A stretch of DNA of 30,425 bases from Zygnema cylindricum (lineage: Eukaryota > Streptophyta > Zygnematophyceae > Zygnematales > Zygnemataceae), in contig JBBHKE010003256.1 of NCBI GenBank assembly GCA_037447655.1, forward strand, positions 62,679 to 93,103, written 5' to 3'. Both the position numbers and the translations under genes were made by a program. This document shows positions 1-9,810 of the stretch, in pieces (the first letter of the stretch is position 1; the number at the start of each line of letters is the position of its first letter). The notes beneath the pieces were generated by a model that saw only the letters and a list, made by a program, of their open reading frames with translations, was not told the origin of the DNA and searched no databases.

Positions 1-1206
1 CTTTCTAGAATCTTCGTCTAAACTATTCTTCGTAAATCCCCTCCGTTCTATATAAAACGTTTAAGTTTACCTTTCTCTATCCCCCTTTTCCTAGTAATCT
101 GAGTGAGTCTTTCTTCGTTATCGCTTATACGAACTCTTTAAGGTCTACCTCTTTCGTGTGTCAACATGGTAAGGGTACCTGAACTTCTTTCATTCACTAC
201 CCTCACATTTTCCTCCTCACTATTAGAATCTCCTAATCTACTCAGGCTCTCTTTCTAGGATCATTAAGACTCATACTGAGTACTCCAACTGCAACCTCTA
301 TGTCCGGCCTGGTACAATTCATAAAGTATATTAGACTTCCTACAACCTGTCTGTAAGGGATAGTCTTCATACACTCTCTCTTCTCTGGACTCATCTAATC
401 CTCTAAGATTATCACTCCTCCTTTTACACTCCCATCACTTACTTTCTTCAAGTCCATGGGAATGGTACAACTGTGTGCTTTCTCCATCTGGAATTTCTCA
501 AGCATATTCGCTATTGCTTCTTTCTGAGTGAGTCTAATGATCCTTTTCCCCCTATCTCTTTCCATTTGAATTTGCAAAATATATCTTGCCTCCCCTAAAT
601 GCTTCTTATCAAATCTGCTTCTAAGATCTTTCTCCAACTTATTGATGTTTTCCAAAGACTTACTTAACATTGGCAGATCATCCACATAAATTGCAATAAA
701 AATCACACCATCCTCATCTTCAAACATATAGATAGAATGGTTAGAGCTGATCCGGATATATCTTAGTCCAATAAAAAACTCATCTAGTTTCTTATTCCAC
801 TGTCGGGAAGCTTGCTTAAGTCCATATAAGGACTTAATGAGCCTGCAGACTTTGCTCTCTTCCCCATTCTCCACAAACCCCTCCGGTTGCCTCATGAAGA
901 TTTCTTCTCTAACTCACCATTGAGGAAGGCGGTCTTAATGTCCATCTGATGTATTTCCATGTTTTCCGCTGCTGCTAAACTGAACAAAATCCTTACTGAT
1001 GGGAACCGAACAATTAGAGCAAACGTCTCCTCATAGTCAATCCCATCATTTTGGGTGAACCCCTTTGCTACCAAACGAGCCTTATATCTTTCAATGGTAT
1101 TATCTAGGTTCAATTTTAGTTTGAATACCCAATTACAGCCATTAGGTTTTTTTTCTGGAGGACAATCTGCCAGCTCCCAAGTATTTGCTTCCATGATGGA
1201 AGCCAT
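1..1206 (-). pseudogene. Copia reverse transcriptase remnant (two frames) with start of RNase H linker
   Basis: The piece at 1206-892 gives the RT N-terminal palm/fingers (NGCNWVFKLK, RYKARLVAKGFTQ, IHQMDIKTAFLNGELE). The piece at 895-395 continues with MRQPEGF, SLYGLKQASRQWNKKLDEF and the catalytic IYVDDL. The two frames meet around 891-905: one base is missing inside a purine run (GAGAAGAAA), giving a frameshift between LNGELE and EIFMRQPEGF. A stop codon follows at 393-395, then the same frame resumes with PYRQVVGSLIYFMNCTRPD, the conserved RT-RNase H connection. The protein cannot be made intact. Confidence 0.9.
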
Positions 1207-1536
1207 CTAATTATTTATGGCTCTAATCCATTCGCCCTTTTTTGGGCTGTTCACTGCCTCCAAGTATGTTTGAGGCTCATCAGGATGAGACAACTTAGTT
1301 ACCTTACGAGCAGCTTGTTTCTTTTATATCCTTTTGCTGCTCTTTCTTCCTCTCCAAAATCTGAAGCTGGAATAGAGGGATGTCTTGGGTTTCTTGTTGC
1401 TGTCTCATCGTCTCCCCTATCCATGGAAGTCGGGTTTGGTTCCTCCATTTCTGTCTCCTCGAAGTCCCTAAAATTATGTGAGGTATCCGGTAGCTCTTCT
1501 ATTATTTAGATCTCCCCTGAATATGCAATCAGAATC

Positions 1537-2670
1537 TCACTCATGTCCTTTTCGAGAAAAACAGAGTTTAGGAAAACACACAGACTTAAACCTGATTCTT
1601 ATATTTCTGGTATATTTGAACGGATCAATTAACTTTCCTTCATCCATGACAACTAAGTGTTTGACCAGAATGATATCATGCTTTGCTAAGTCATAGACAC
1701 TATATCCTTTGACATCCTCATCATATCCCACAAAATATCCGGGTTTTCCCTTAGAATCAAGTTTCCAGTTTTTCTTAGCCGTATCTAGACTGTAAACTTA
1801 GCTACCAAATAATTAAAGGTGAGAGATATCTGGTTTCCTTCCAACCCATCTCTCATAAGGTGTTATACCTTTGATTGCTGAGGTAAGGACTCTATTCTTA
1901 ATGTAGTTGGCACGGTTTATGGCTTCTGCGCAAATTCTCTTTCCTATTTTCTTGTCAACCAACATACTGCATACACTATCTCCTAGTGTCCAGTTTAACC
2001 TCTCAGCTACCCCATTTTGTTCCGGATTATGTGGTACAGTTTTTTGGTGTTGAACTCCCTCATCTCTCAGGTATTCCTCAAACTGGCTAAAGGTATATTC
2101 TCCCCCATTATCACTCTTTATACTCTTAACGGGGGTTCCTTGCAACTTGTCATTCCAGGCTTTATATTCTTTGAAGTAAACTGGTGTTTCAAACTTTGTT
2201 TTTAGGAAGTAGACTCTAGAATATCCGGACCAGACATCATTAATTGTCAACAGATACCTCCTCCCTCCAACTGAGGGTACCCTTGCAGTTCCCCAGATTT
2301 ATGTGTGGATAAAATCAAGTATCTTCTCCCCTCTATATGTGGCGGCTTTAGGAAAAGGAAGTATGTGAGCCTTTCCTTAGGCACAGCCACTAGAATCATT
2401 CACCATTTCATTGTCAGTGAACTGAATGCCTTCCACTACACCAAGCTTCTTCATTTCTCTCAACTTATCAAAATGCACATGCCCCAACCGCTTATGCCAA
2501 ATCATCAACTTTGGGACACGAACATAATAAGCATTCTTTTTTTCATTACTCAGGTTAAGCCTAAACATTTCTTGGCTACCCTTATCTGCACTGAAGTAAA
2601 CTTCATCCCCATACTTAGCTGTAAAGACTCCCTTTCTAGTGAAGGCATCAAATTCTTTGCCATCTAACAC
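1537..2670 (-). pseudogene. Copia integrase remnant (GAG-pre-integrase, DDE core, C-terminal end)
   Basis: The piece at 2670-2377 carries the GAG-pre-integrase signature WHKRLGHVHFDKLREM. The piece at 2250-1813 carries the integrase catalytic core: an Asp in the DVWSGYSR context, SDNGGEY with the second catalytic Asp, and HNPEQNGVAER supplying the final Glu region. The piece at 1731-1537 begins GYDEDVKGY, typical of the region after the core in plant Copia. Frames change between the pieces. In a live element this enzyme inserts the cDNA and makes a 5-bp target duplication. Here the HHCC zinc part is incomplete (the HH half is visible, the CC half degraded). Confidence 0.85.
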
Positions 2671-2689
2671 AGATGTAGATATAAGATTT

Positions 2690-2915
2690 TTACTCAGCTA
2701 AGGAATATAGAGCACATTTGAGAAAGTGAGTATAGAAGTGTTACCCTCCACTAAGACTTTCAGATCTACTGACCCAACTAGATCTGTAGTAACCACTCTC
2801 CCATCCCCATACTCTATTTTTCTACAGCAGGGATTTTCCTTAGCTTAGAGAAGAGGTCATTGTCACGACACATATGCATGGATGCACTTGAGTCGATGAT
2901 CCATCATTCCTGTGG
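2690..2915 (-). pseudogene. Copia aspartic protease remnant
   Basis: Minus-strand translation gives WIIDSSASMHMC around 2909-2870. This matches the Copia protease active-site region (W-I-[IL]-D-[ST]-G-[AC]-[ST]-x-H-[MI]-[CT]), but the usual Gly after D-S is Ser. Further on come an in-frame stop near 2822, then GDGRVVTT and FSNVLYIP, typical later protease segments. An active protease would be a homodimer that cleaves the gag-pol polyprotein; this one is inactivated. Confidence 0.65.
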
Positions 2916-3006
2916 AGGTCCCCGAATTGCTCTAAAGGCACACTTCTGTCTCCAAGGGATCTCCTTCTCCTCCAGACTCTCGTCAAGAAGAAGCTCCCCA
3001 TCCTCC

Positions 3007-3240
3007 TCAGAGGACTCGTCCTCGGTGTCTCCTGTCACTTTTGTGACCAAAAGTGCCTTTTTCTTCCTGTCGGAAGAATCCCCTCCATGGTTCTCTTAGA
3101 GCCTCAACTTCGACAGCTTGACACAATCTGGGATAAAGTGTCTCGGCTTTTTGCAAAAATGATATAGGCCTTTTGGTGGCTTTGGTCCTCAAGGCTAAAC
3201 TCTTTCTCCTTTGTCTGGTTTTTTCGGATCTGGTCTCCAC
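3007..3240 (-). pseudogene. Copia gag zinc knuckle and linker remnant
   Basis: At 3175-3110 on the minus strand the translation contains HFCKKPRHFIPDC, which fits a retroviral-type CCHC knuckle (nucleic-acid binding in gag). The position of the first Cys is occupied by Tyr (LYHFC), a one-base change from a Cys codon, so metal binding is probably lost. Basic, Ser/Arg-rich residues surround it, as is normal for the nucleocapsid region. The downstream acidic stretch (GDSSDRKKKALLVTKVTGD) leads towards the protease. Confidence 0.65.
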
Positions 3241-3389
3241 TTTTCCCCTCCGGCGGCTAGAGCTTGAACACTCTTTCCTCCTCTCCTGATCTCAGTCGTA
3301 ATTTCCTGCACAAGTATCATGCGGACCACTATATTTTACTTCTATGAACTATCAGTCATTTCCAATACCCGATACACTATATTCTCATA

Positions 3390-4045
3390 CTAGTCGGGTA
3401 ACTTCATGATAAGAGTGTTAACCTTCATCTTCATTGTACCTATCAATCCGGCATTTTCCATCTCCATATTCAAGCAAGAAACATCATTACAGTAGTCTAA
3501 CATCTTTCCCCATTTGTAAGTATAATTTCCCATCTTTTGCTCTACCAATTGGAGTTCCTGAATTGTACCAGCTTTATAGATCTCTATCAAACTTACCCAC
3601 AACTCCTCGGCCTTGTAAACGTGAAGGTGGGGAGTTGCCAAAGCTTGTGTGAGGTGTCTAAGAATGAATTTCTTGGCAGCCATGTTGGTGTCTTCTCACA
3701 TTTGAGTGTCAGTCTCCACGGTCTTCACGATCGCCGGTCCGGGTGTCGTGGGAATAAGAGAAATAGGAGTACGAGGTATCTCTTTTTGTTTCTTTTTTTT
3801 GGACACACAGCTGTCCCCATCATGTGCCTCTTATGCTACAGCAGGTGTTGCTACAAAAAACCTTATTCCACCAAATCTTGGTGGTGTTCCCGAGGTGGAC
3901 GTTTCACCTGTCCACTAACAATACCCCAATATCGTTTTTCACACAAAGCCTTTGTCATCATGGCTTCCCAATAGATAAACCCTGATCCATTCAAAATAGG
4001 TACCTTTGAGGGTGGGCCCATAACCTGCAATTCTGTGTCCTCCAT
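3390..4045 (-). pseudogene. Copia gag remnant (UBN2-type), frameshifted
   Basis: The first piece (4045-3863) starts with ATG in the context MEDTELQVMG and has the early gag pattern of a hydrophobic patch followed by YWEAMMTKAL. A second piece (3683-3390) holds the helical core, including LWVSLIEIYKAG and QELQLVEQKMGNYTY, typical of plant Copia gag (the UBN2 families in Pfam). The two pieces are in different frames with stops between, so no full capsid protein can be made. In an active element gag would form the cytoplasmic virus-like particle. The assignment rests on domain order and these motifs; gag sequences diverge fast, so family-level identity is only moderately certain. Confidence 0.7.
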
Positions 4046-4221
4046 TGGACTACAAAATTCAGGAAGCCTCTCGATAGTTGTTAACTAACCTACTTTCAAT
4101 GGCAAACACTGCTGCCCTAGCAAAAAAGCTAACAATCTGACTGTATCCGTGTGCAGCCTTGACTCCCTTGAGTCCGTAGAAAAAAAAAAATTTGAAAAAA
4201 CCCAACCAGGCGATAAGTTAT

Positions 4222-4236
4222 CGGGTGGCAAAGATA
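4222..4236 (-). other. Possible primer-binding site of Copia I
   Basis: On the minus strand the sequence reads ATTGGTATCTTTGCC. The plant Copia consensus complementary to initiator tRNA-Met is TGGTATCAGAGC. The first seven bases match and three central bases differ. Its location between gag (start at 4045) and the putative LTR (above 4240) fits. The mismatches could be decay. Confidence 0.45.
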
Positions 4237-4735
4237 CCAATTTATACAAACTCTCAAAGAGACAGAGGACCATCTACTTGATTTTCCCTAAGTCCTAGTT
4301 CCCTCTCAAAACCCCTATCTATTGACTGTACGAACCAATTAGAACAGTGTACAGTACCAGAAAGTACTACTACAGATGTACATTCTGTACGGCCTTTGTA
4401 TGACAAGGCCATTAAGCAGACGCGTGTCCACTTTTCAGTCACTCGTACGCTCCTCGAAATTCTGGCGATTGAATGTTATATCTCCATGTGGCGGAAGGTC
4501 ATGCCACATCACAAAATGCCAAAGTGACCATTCCGGGATCTCACGAATGATGTGCGTTGACAGATAGAATTTAGTATCTCATCTCAACCATTTAAATAAA
4601 CGTCTTACTAATTTGTTTTGTGCGGAATCCTATCCGCATTGTATTTAACTTGTTCCATGTATCTATGTTTACATTTCTGTTAATCAGATTACTACCGTAA
4701 CATTGTTTAAATATATGTGAAACCATATATACCCT
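4237..4735 (-). other. Unassigned stretch, putative 5' LTR of Copia I
   Basis: No gene is seen here. Its position right behind the primer-binding-site-like sequence suggests the 5' LTR, but no TG...CA ends can be fixed and the partner LTR is outside the window. Several GTAC-rich motifs occur around 4328-4400. Confidence 0.3.
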
Positions 4736-4870
4736 AGCGAACTACTACGACAGACTGGTTAGAGCGAACGGCTACGCCATTCTCTACCGGTCGGAAGTTT
4801 GAGTCTTGTCGGACTCAACCTTTTTGTTGAAGAGTGACTTAGGTCACTCTTCAGACGTGCATTGGTGAAG
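4736..4870 (+). repeat. tRNA-derived SINE-like element with hairpin tail
   Basis: At 4751-4766 the sequence CAGACTGGTTAGAGCG resembles the tRNA D-arm / polymerase III A box. At 4795-4806 AAGTTTGAGTCT resembles the T-arm / B box. The spacing of about 40 bases and the intervening GGCTACGCCAT resemble a tRNA anticodon arm, but no matching acceptor stem is seen, so this is not a functional tRNA gene. It is followed by a perfect 10-bp hairpin (4829-4838 with 4843-4852, loop TTAG). The combination is typical of a SINE head plus a structured body. Confidence 0.5.
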
Positions 4871-5024
4871 TTGAGGCAACCATGGCTCCATTATTCTCTC
4901 TCTCTCCTTCAGTGACTACAACAAGTATGGGGGATGGAGAGAGAAGGCGGAGGCAGACTGCGTGCGCTTGTCACTCTTTTCTATCTAGTTAGACCTAGAA
5001 AATACTATTAAAACGTTTAGTTAA

Positions 5025-5962
5025 TTTCAACAGATTGTTATGCTAACAACCTAAGAATAAATAAAATCAGGCAAGTGACAAGAATATGTTAAAAAATACT
5101 ATCAATAAAAATCTTATAGTGACCCATGAAGAGAGATATACTGACAGTGTCTGCAAAAGAAATAGAAAATGTTGCAACAGGTATGCAAAGAAGAGAGACT
5201 GCTTATGGCGGAAATTGAAAAGTGCGTGTTTGGATTTTGAACTTCGAAAGCGTTAATTAACATCGCGCAAATCTGCTCTATTTAAATGAATTTGGCGCAA
5301 AAGACGACAAGCGGGCAAAAGCAATCTATCGGCCGGCAACTCTGTCACGACGTGTCACATGAGACAGAGCATGCAACCGAAACTAGAGTACATAAAATTT
5401 AACACTATGTACGAAAGATAGAGTTCGAGACCAGCCGCGATCCTTAACTGCGGGAGGCTCGTTGTTAGAACTCTGTAATACGGTATACGTCCGAGCCCCT
5501 CCTTTGGCGCATATGTGGTTCCATTCCAGTAAATATGATATTTCAAATCGAGCCCATAAGATTTCGCCGAAGCTGAGAGGCCACTTGGACTTTTAAACGT
5601 CCGTCCTTTTAGATTTATCCGTACAAGTAGTTCCAAGGAACCTTGCATCACATCATACGTCACCTGTATAAAACAACAAAACTGCGGCTGACCGTAAACT
5701 TTCCAATGTCCTCGGGAAATGCGGCGAATGGCAATTAGCTATGCCTGCGAACGCGGACATAAAAAGTTGGACAAAATTGCCGACCGTTGGAAAATTTGTT
5801 CATCGCTTGAGCTTTTTCTTGAATACCGCAGTTACAATTAATTTATATTGAGCACATCGACCCATTTCATTTCAAGCCTTTCGATCCGTCTCCTCCCAAC
5901 CTCCCACTCCAACACTCACATTCACTTTTTTTTTTGCCTCGTCATGTTCTTCATTTTCAAAT
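5025..5962. promoter_or_regulatory. Degenerate copy of the CA bidirectional promoter block
   Basis: This stretch aligns along most of its length with 22090-23029, the region between CA-B and CA-C. Shared landmarks are the run around 5320-5345 (CGGCCGGCAACTCTGTCACG), the block 5403-5480 and the block 5560-5620. The left homology edge at about 5025 shows that the minus-strand partner gene and everything left of it have been lost, so only the plus-strand pseudogene remains attached. Confidence 0.7.
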
Positions 5963-6336
5963 ATGGCGAAAAGAGCATCCTCTCTCAGTGGATTCTGAGC
6001 ACAGAGCATTTCACTTTTTACGCTCACCACAATTAAAATGGATGCGATGGCATTCGACTACGGGATTAACCAACTCAGGAACCAATTGAAACTATGTGGG
6101 CTCCATAGCCTCTCACATAATACACAACTAAATCTCACTTCTAGGATGTTGTCAATAGCCTATTTCAGCCATGGATTACTCACGGAAGACACCCACAAAC
6201 TACCCCAAAACAGCTGTGTTTCAGACAGCACAGATTACTCCACAATTATTAGAAGCTGTTAAAACTGCACCAGTATGCAGTATATACTAGACGCTATAAT
6301 ATCCCAAAATTATAGCCTCATCCACAAAGGAATCCA

Positions 6337-8310
6337 ACAGATATGAGCTCAAGAGTTTTCCAAAAACAGCTAACAGCTTATCAAACTAACCAAGTAAACT
6401 TCTCACATAATTCTACAGAAACAACTGAACAGAATGAAACTAAACACATATATAGTTACTATATCATAAAACATCTACAAAAAGTTCCATATCAAGATAT
6501 CAATCAGAGTGATCACACTAACAGGTCAAAGATGTAGAAAAACAGTCTGCCATTACTTTGATAAATTCAGCTGATAATGAGAAATAAACTAAGTCCTACA
6601 ATTTATACTCACAAAGTCATCTACTGATTCCTACACTAATCAAGGAACTACACGTGTAACTAAGTACTATACACTAATAAAGATACTGCATGTCAACGGT
6701 ACGTCTACTGTACCGGAAGTACGTCCAAAACCCTATTTGTAACTTTTATCCTAATTTAATCTTGTAACACTAAAATTAATTCACTACATACAAAATACAG
6801 TTGTTTTAGATATACACAAATAGTGGCCGTACATAAATTGTGCCACTTGCTTAGTGACCAATTGGCAAATCCGTCCAAAGCATCCGTACAAGTCAATTCC
6901 GAATTAACGCATCGTTGTAAGATGTAAAGTAGATCTTCGCGGTGGATGACACGCGTCCAAGTCATTATCTGTGGTCCCATTTCAAATTGATGCTTAGTCA
7001 GCATGGTTCACATAAGTCCAGCCGACTGTTGTTTGTGCGGTACGAAACACCTGAGTGCGTACGGCGGGCTTCGTCACTTGTGGTCCCGCCCGAAAATCGC
7101 GTCCGTCGACACGATTCGAATCAACGTTCCTTACTGAATCCGTACAATAAATTTAGCGGATGTCCGGTCCAAACTTCGTCCGTCCGAATCTTCGAATCCG
7201 CTTGTTCCATATTCGACACATGCATGTGAGTGTCGGCGCCATTCCAAAATACTTGTAAAATTCTCATATGCCGACGTGTGTCGTTGTAGAAGTGCGGTAC
7301 ACTCTTTTGTCCTTATACTACTGTAGCACTATTAGGGGTCAGTACTAAAGTGTGTATACCAAAAATATTCTAAGTACTAATCCCTCTCTCACTGACCTGT
7401 TTACTGAGTACTAAAGCTTTCAAATTACAACACTCCCCTAAAGCTTTAGACTCACTACTGCACTAAGTCTACAGAGCTGTCAACTGTAATATAGGTAGAT
7501 ACTGAAGCAAGGACTTAGAAAATATTCGAAGGTTGGAAATTCCCTCTCACAACCTCCACTACTAAACATCCAAAACTTCACAAAACAACACTCCTCCTAA
7601 GTTTTGGATGTTTTAACTCCTAACCATTCTACACTTGTAAATATCATATTTTACAAATCCTTAATCAACAACACTAGTTTTGGCTTGTGTAAATGTAAGT
7701 TTTCCGTGAATCGTCTTCGACTTTTTCCCTCTAAAAATCGAAATGCGCTCACAATTATATAAATGTCTTAATGCCGAAGCGAAATTAAAATGAAATCAAA
7801 CATTATAATACATTGAAAACTCATAATCCAACATAGAGGCGAATTTAATACTCAATGAAATAAACTCATATTATGTCAATCCTTTACCCAAACATTATAC
7901 TTCTTTTGATTCATTCTTACTTAATTGACTCTTAATTTTCTTCCTAATTAATTCAATCTAACTCACACGATGGCTTTTTAACTTAGGTGTGAAAACGATC
8001 TAGAACACTAACTTTAGAAGTGTCTGAATGTATTTAGACGCAAATATGGTACAACGCAAAGTGAAACTACTAGAAACTAAACTGACAAAGTCTTGTACGA
8101 CAAACTTAACTTACAAAAAACGAAACTACTAGACGTACGTCGCGCGAAACTAAACTTCTCGAAGTACTAATCTAAAACTCAAACAAAACATAACAAATGA
8201 AATCTAATCTAATCGTGTACACGTGAAACGTACACGCAAGAAATACTAAATCAAAATAAATGAAACAAAAGTGAATCCGTGAAGTGACGCACATCTAAAT
8301 CTAATCCACA
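6337..8310. other. AT-rich non-coding body of Copia II
   Basis: No convincing ORF is present. The segment lies inside the retrotransposon insertion. A possible LTR start (minus-strand TGTTGGATTCC) is at 6329-6339, which would make a 253-bp 3' LTR at 6087-6339, but the match to the surviving 5' end at 9240-9291 is weak beyond the shared CAGTTTT-AACAG segment. The block 6900-7260 is richer in CpG and may be a nested insertion. Confidence 0.35.
7378..7613. repeat. Two related hairpin units in Copia II (LTR or UTR)
   Basis: Unit 1 has stem 7411-7420 / 7440-7449 around a 19-base loop. Unit 2 has stem 7564-7578 / 7599-7613 (15 bp, perfect) around a 20-base loop. The loops share ACAACACTCC followed by C/T, and each stem is preceded by a CCCTCTCTCAC/CCCTCTCACAAC motif. 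The stems differ in sequence yet each is self-complementary. Plant Copia LTRs and leaders often carry an AACACTCC-type motif next to a short inverted repeat (recalled family knowledge, not checked here). Confidence 0.6.
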
Positions 8311-8359
8311 CTAACTAGGAACCAACATTACGAAAACATAGGTTATAACATTGTAAATC

Positions 8360-9226
8360 CTAACACTACTCCAACAGTAGGCACAAGATCCAATTTGCAA
8401 GACATAACCAGAAGTGGATCTTCTCTTAGGCACATCCCCATAATTGGCATCACTCCAAGTAGTGATGTTAGTATTATTTTCTCCCAAATTCAACCATAAA
8501 CCCCGAGTTCCCACATACTACCTCATCACCCTCTTAGCTGCCTCCTAGTCTGTCTTTCTATGATTATTTAGACTTATTCAGACTCCTACTGAGTACACTG
8601 TTGCTGCTATATCCGGTCTTGTACTGTTGATAAAGTAAATCAAACTGCCTACAATTTGTCGATAAGGAATATTCTTCATAAATTCCTTTTCCTCTCGACT
8701 CATCTAATCGTCTAGAATTATCACACCTCCTCTAGTATTTCCTTCATTGATTTTCTTTAACTCCATGGGAATTGTACATCCAACAGCCTTGTCCATCTGA
8801 AATTTCTAAAGAATGTCCCCTATTGCTTCCTTCTGATTTAGTCTATTTAGTCTGATAATTTTGAAGTCTATTTAGTCTGATAATTTTCTTTTCTCTGTCT
8901 CTTTTCATTTGTATTCCTATGATGTACTTTGCCTCACCTAGATCTTTCATATCAAACCTACTTTATAAATCCTTTTTCAACTGATTTATTTTCTCCAAAG
9001 ACTTACTCAAAATAAACAAATCATCTACATAAATTGCAATAAAAATCACTTCATTTTCATCTTCAAACACATAAATGGAGTGGTCTAAGCTGATTAGAAT
9101 GTACCCTAGTTTGGTCAAGAATTCATCAAGCTTTATATTCCATTGTCGTGGAGCTTGTTTAAGTCCGTATAAGGACTTGATCAACCTGCACACCTTACTA
9201 CCCAACGACAAACCAACGACAAACAA
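8360..9226 (-). pseudogene. Copia II pol remnant: RT C-terminal half and RNase H
   Basis: From 9226 downwards the minus strand encodes KVCRLIKSLYGLKQAPRQWN and the catalytic IYVDDL near 9036-9019, then degraded RT up to GGVIIL. It continues with PYRQIVGSLIYFINSTRPDIAA near 8660-8600 and the RNase H start at 8514-8360 (SDANYGDVPKRRSTSGYVLQ). Similarity to RNase H stops after CWSS, so the C-terminal part is missing. The RT is closely related to that of Copia I at 395-1206; both appear to be one family. Frameshifts and stops separate the pieces. Confidence 0.85.
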
Positions 9227-9810
9227 GCTCTACCTCCCAAAGTAGAATCAACTGTTAAAAACTGATAAAAATCAGTTTATCCTTTTCAACACCGATTGGC
9301 CGGTATGTTGATTTATTCATAATATTAGCTTCTTTTTATACATAAGAAAAAGTTGTAATCAACACTTACCATCAATTGTGCACATTAAATGGCCATGATA
9401 TTTTCTGAATCGGAGGCATCAAGTAGTATTAATGTCGTATAGTGCAAATGTATAAGTGTAACAAAACAAAAGTTAATACTCTTCGTCTTGGAGCGGAATG
9501 AACTCAAAACATTTTTTAAAGGAAAATTAAGTTGTGCATCTTGACTAACATTCAAAATGGGTTCCGTAGTTTTAGTACAACATTGAGGGTCTTGATTTCA
9601 ACTTAATTTTAAAAATGTCAGCTATGCTAACATTAAAAAATTTGAATGTTTACAGCCAATTTATTGCCTCAATAGTATCACACAATCGCCGATCGACATC
9701 TCCAAGCCTCACATTGTTTCTAAGGAGACTAAAGTTGTTTTAGATTCGCATACAAGTCATGGGCCAATTACACAATGTCAAATACCAAACTGACCAAAGC
9801 GTGTAGATAA

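Larger units (their letters stand above)
1..4236 (-). mobile_element. Decayed Ty1/Copia LTR retrotransposon I (gag-pol, truncated by window edge)
   Basis: Reading the minus strand from 4045 down to 1, the domains come in canonical Copia order: gag, zinc knuckle, protease, gag-pre-integrase, integrase core, reverse transcriptase, then the start of the RT-RNase H linker. Integrase upstream of RT identifies Copia rather than Gypsy. The element is dead: the frame is broken many times by stops and frameshifts. The RNase H end and the 3' LTR lie outside the window. A primer-binding-site-like sequence sits at about 4222-4236. The 5' LTR, if kept, would lie just to the right of it, but its ends cannot be fixed without the partner LTR. 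Confidence 0.9.
6087..9291 (-). mobile_element. Copia II, internally deleted LTR retrotransposon inserted in the CA pseudogene
   Basis: The insertion is delimited by comparison with intact CA exon 1. It begins TGAAAC at 6087 and ends CAACA at 9291, so it has TG...CA ends on either strand. It is flanked by CCAAT (6082-6086) and CCGAT (9292-9296). The intact genes have CCGAT here, so this is a 5-bp target duplication with one substitution. On the minus strand the element starts TGTTGAAAAGG, a usual Copia LTR start. Only about 60 bases of 5' LTR remain before pol fragments begin at 9226; gag, protease and integrase are deleted. The left two thirds (6087-8360) is AT-rich and non-coding and should contain the 3' LTR. 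Confidence 0.8.
5963..9795 (+). pseudogene. Alpha-carbonic anhydrase pseudogene, split by Copia II and lacking exons 3-5
   Basis: Exon 1 (from the ATG at 5963) aligns with exon 1 of CA-C but has TGA at 5996-5998 where CA-C has CGA. The exon is cut at 6086 by a retrotransposon and resumes at 9292 with CCGATTGGCCG, followed by a GTATG donor at 9303 and an intron 1 recognisably similar to that of CA-C. Exon 2 starts at 9656 after TTTACAG and keeps the YCLNSITQSPIDI region, but a lost base near 9737 shifts the frame. Homology to CA ends near 9795, just before the NGH motif. From about 9811 the sequence is the 3' flank of the oppositely oriented CA-A. Exons 3-5, with the zinc ligands, are absent. 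No functional enzyme can result. Confidence 0.9.

Noticed and set aside
4751-4820. Functional tRNA gene
   Set aside because: There are A- and B-box-like segments, but no matching acceptor stem and no well-formed anticodon arm.
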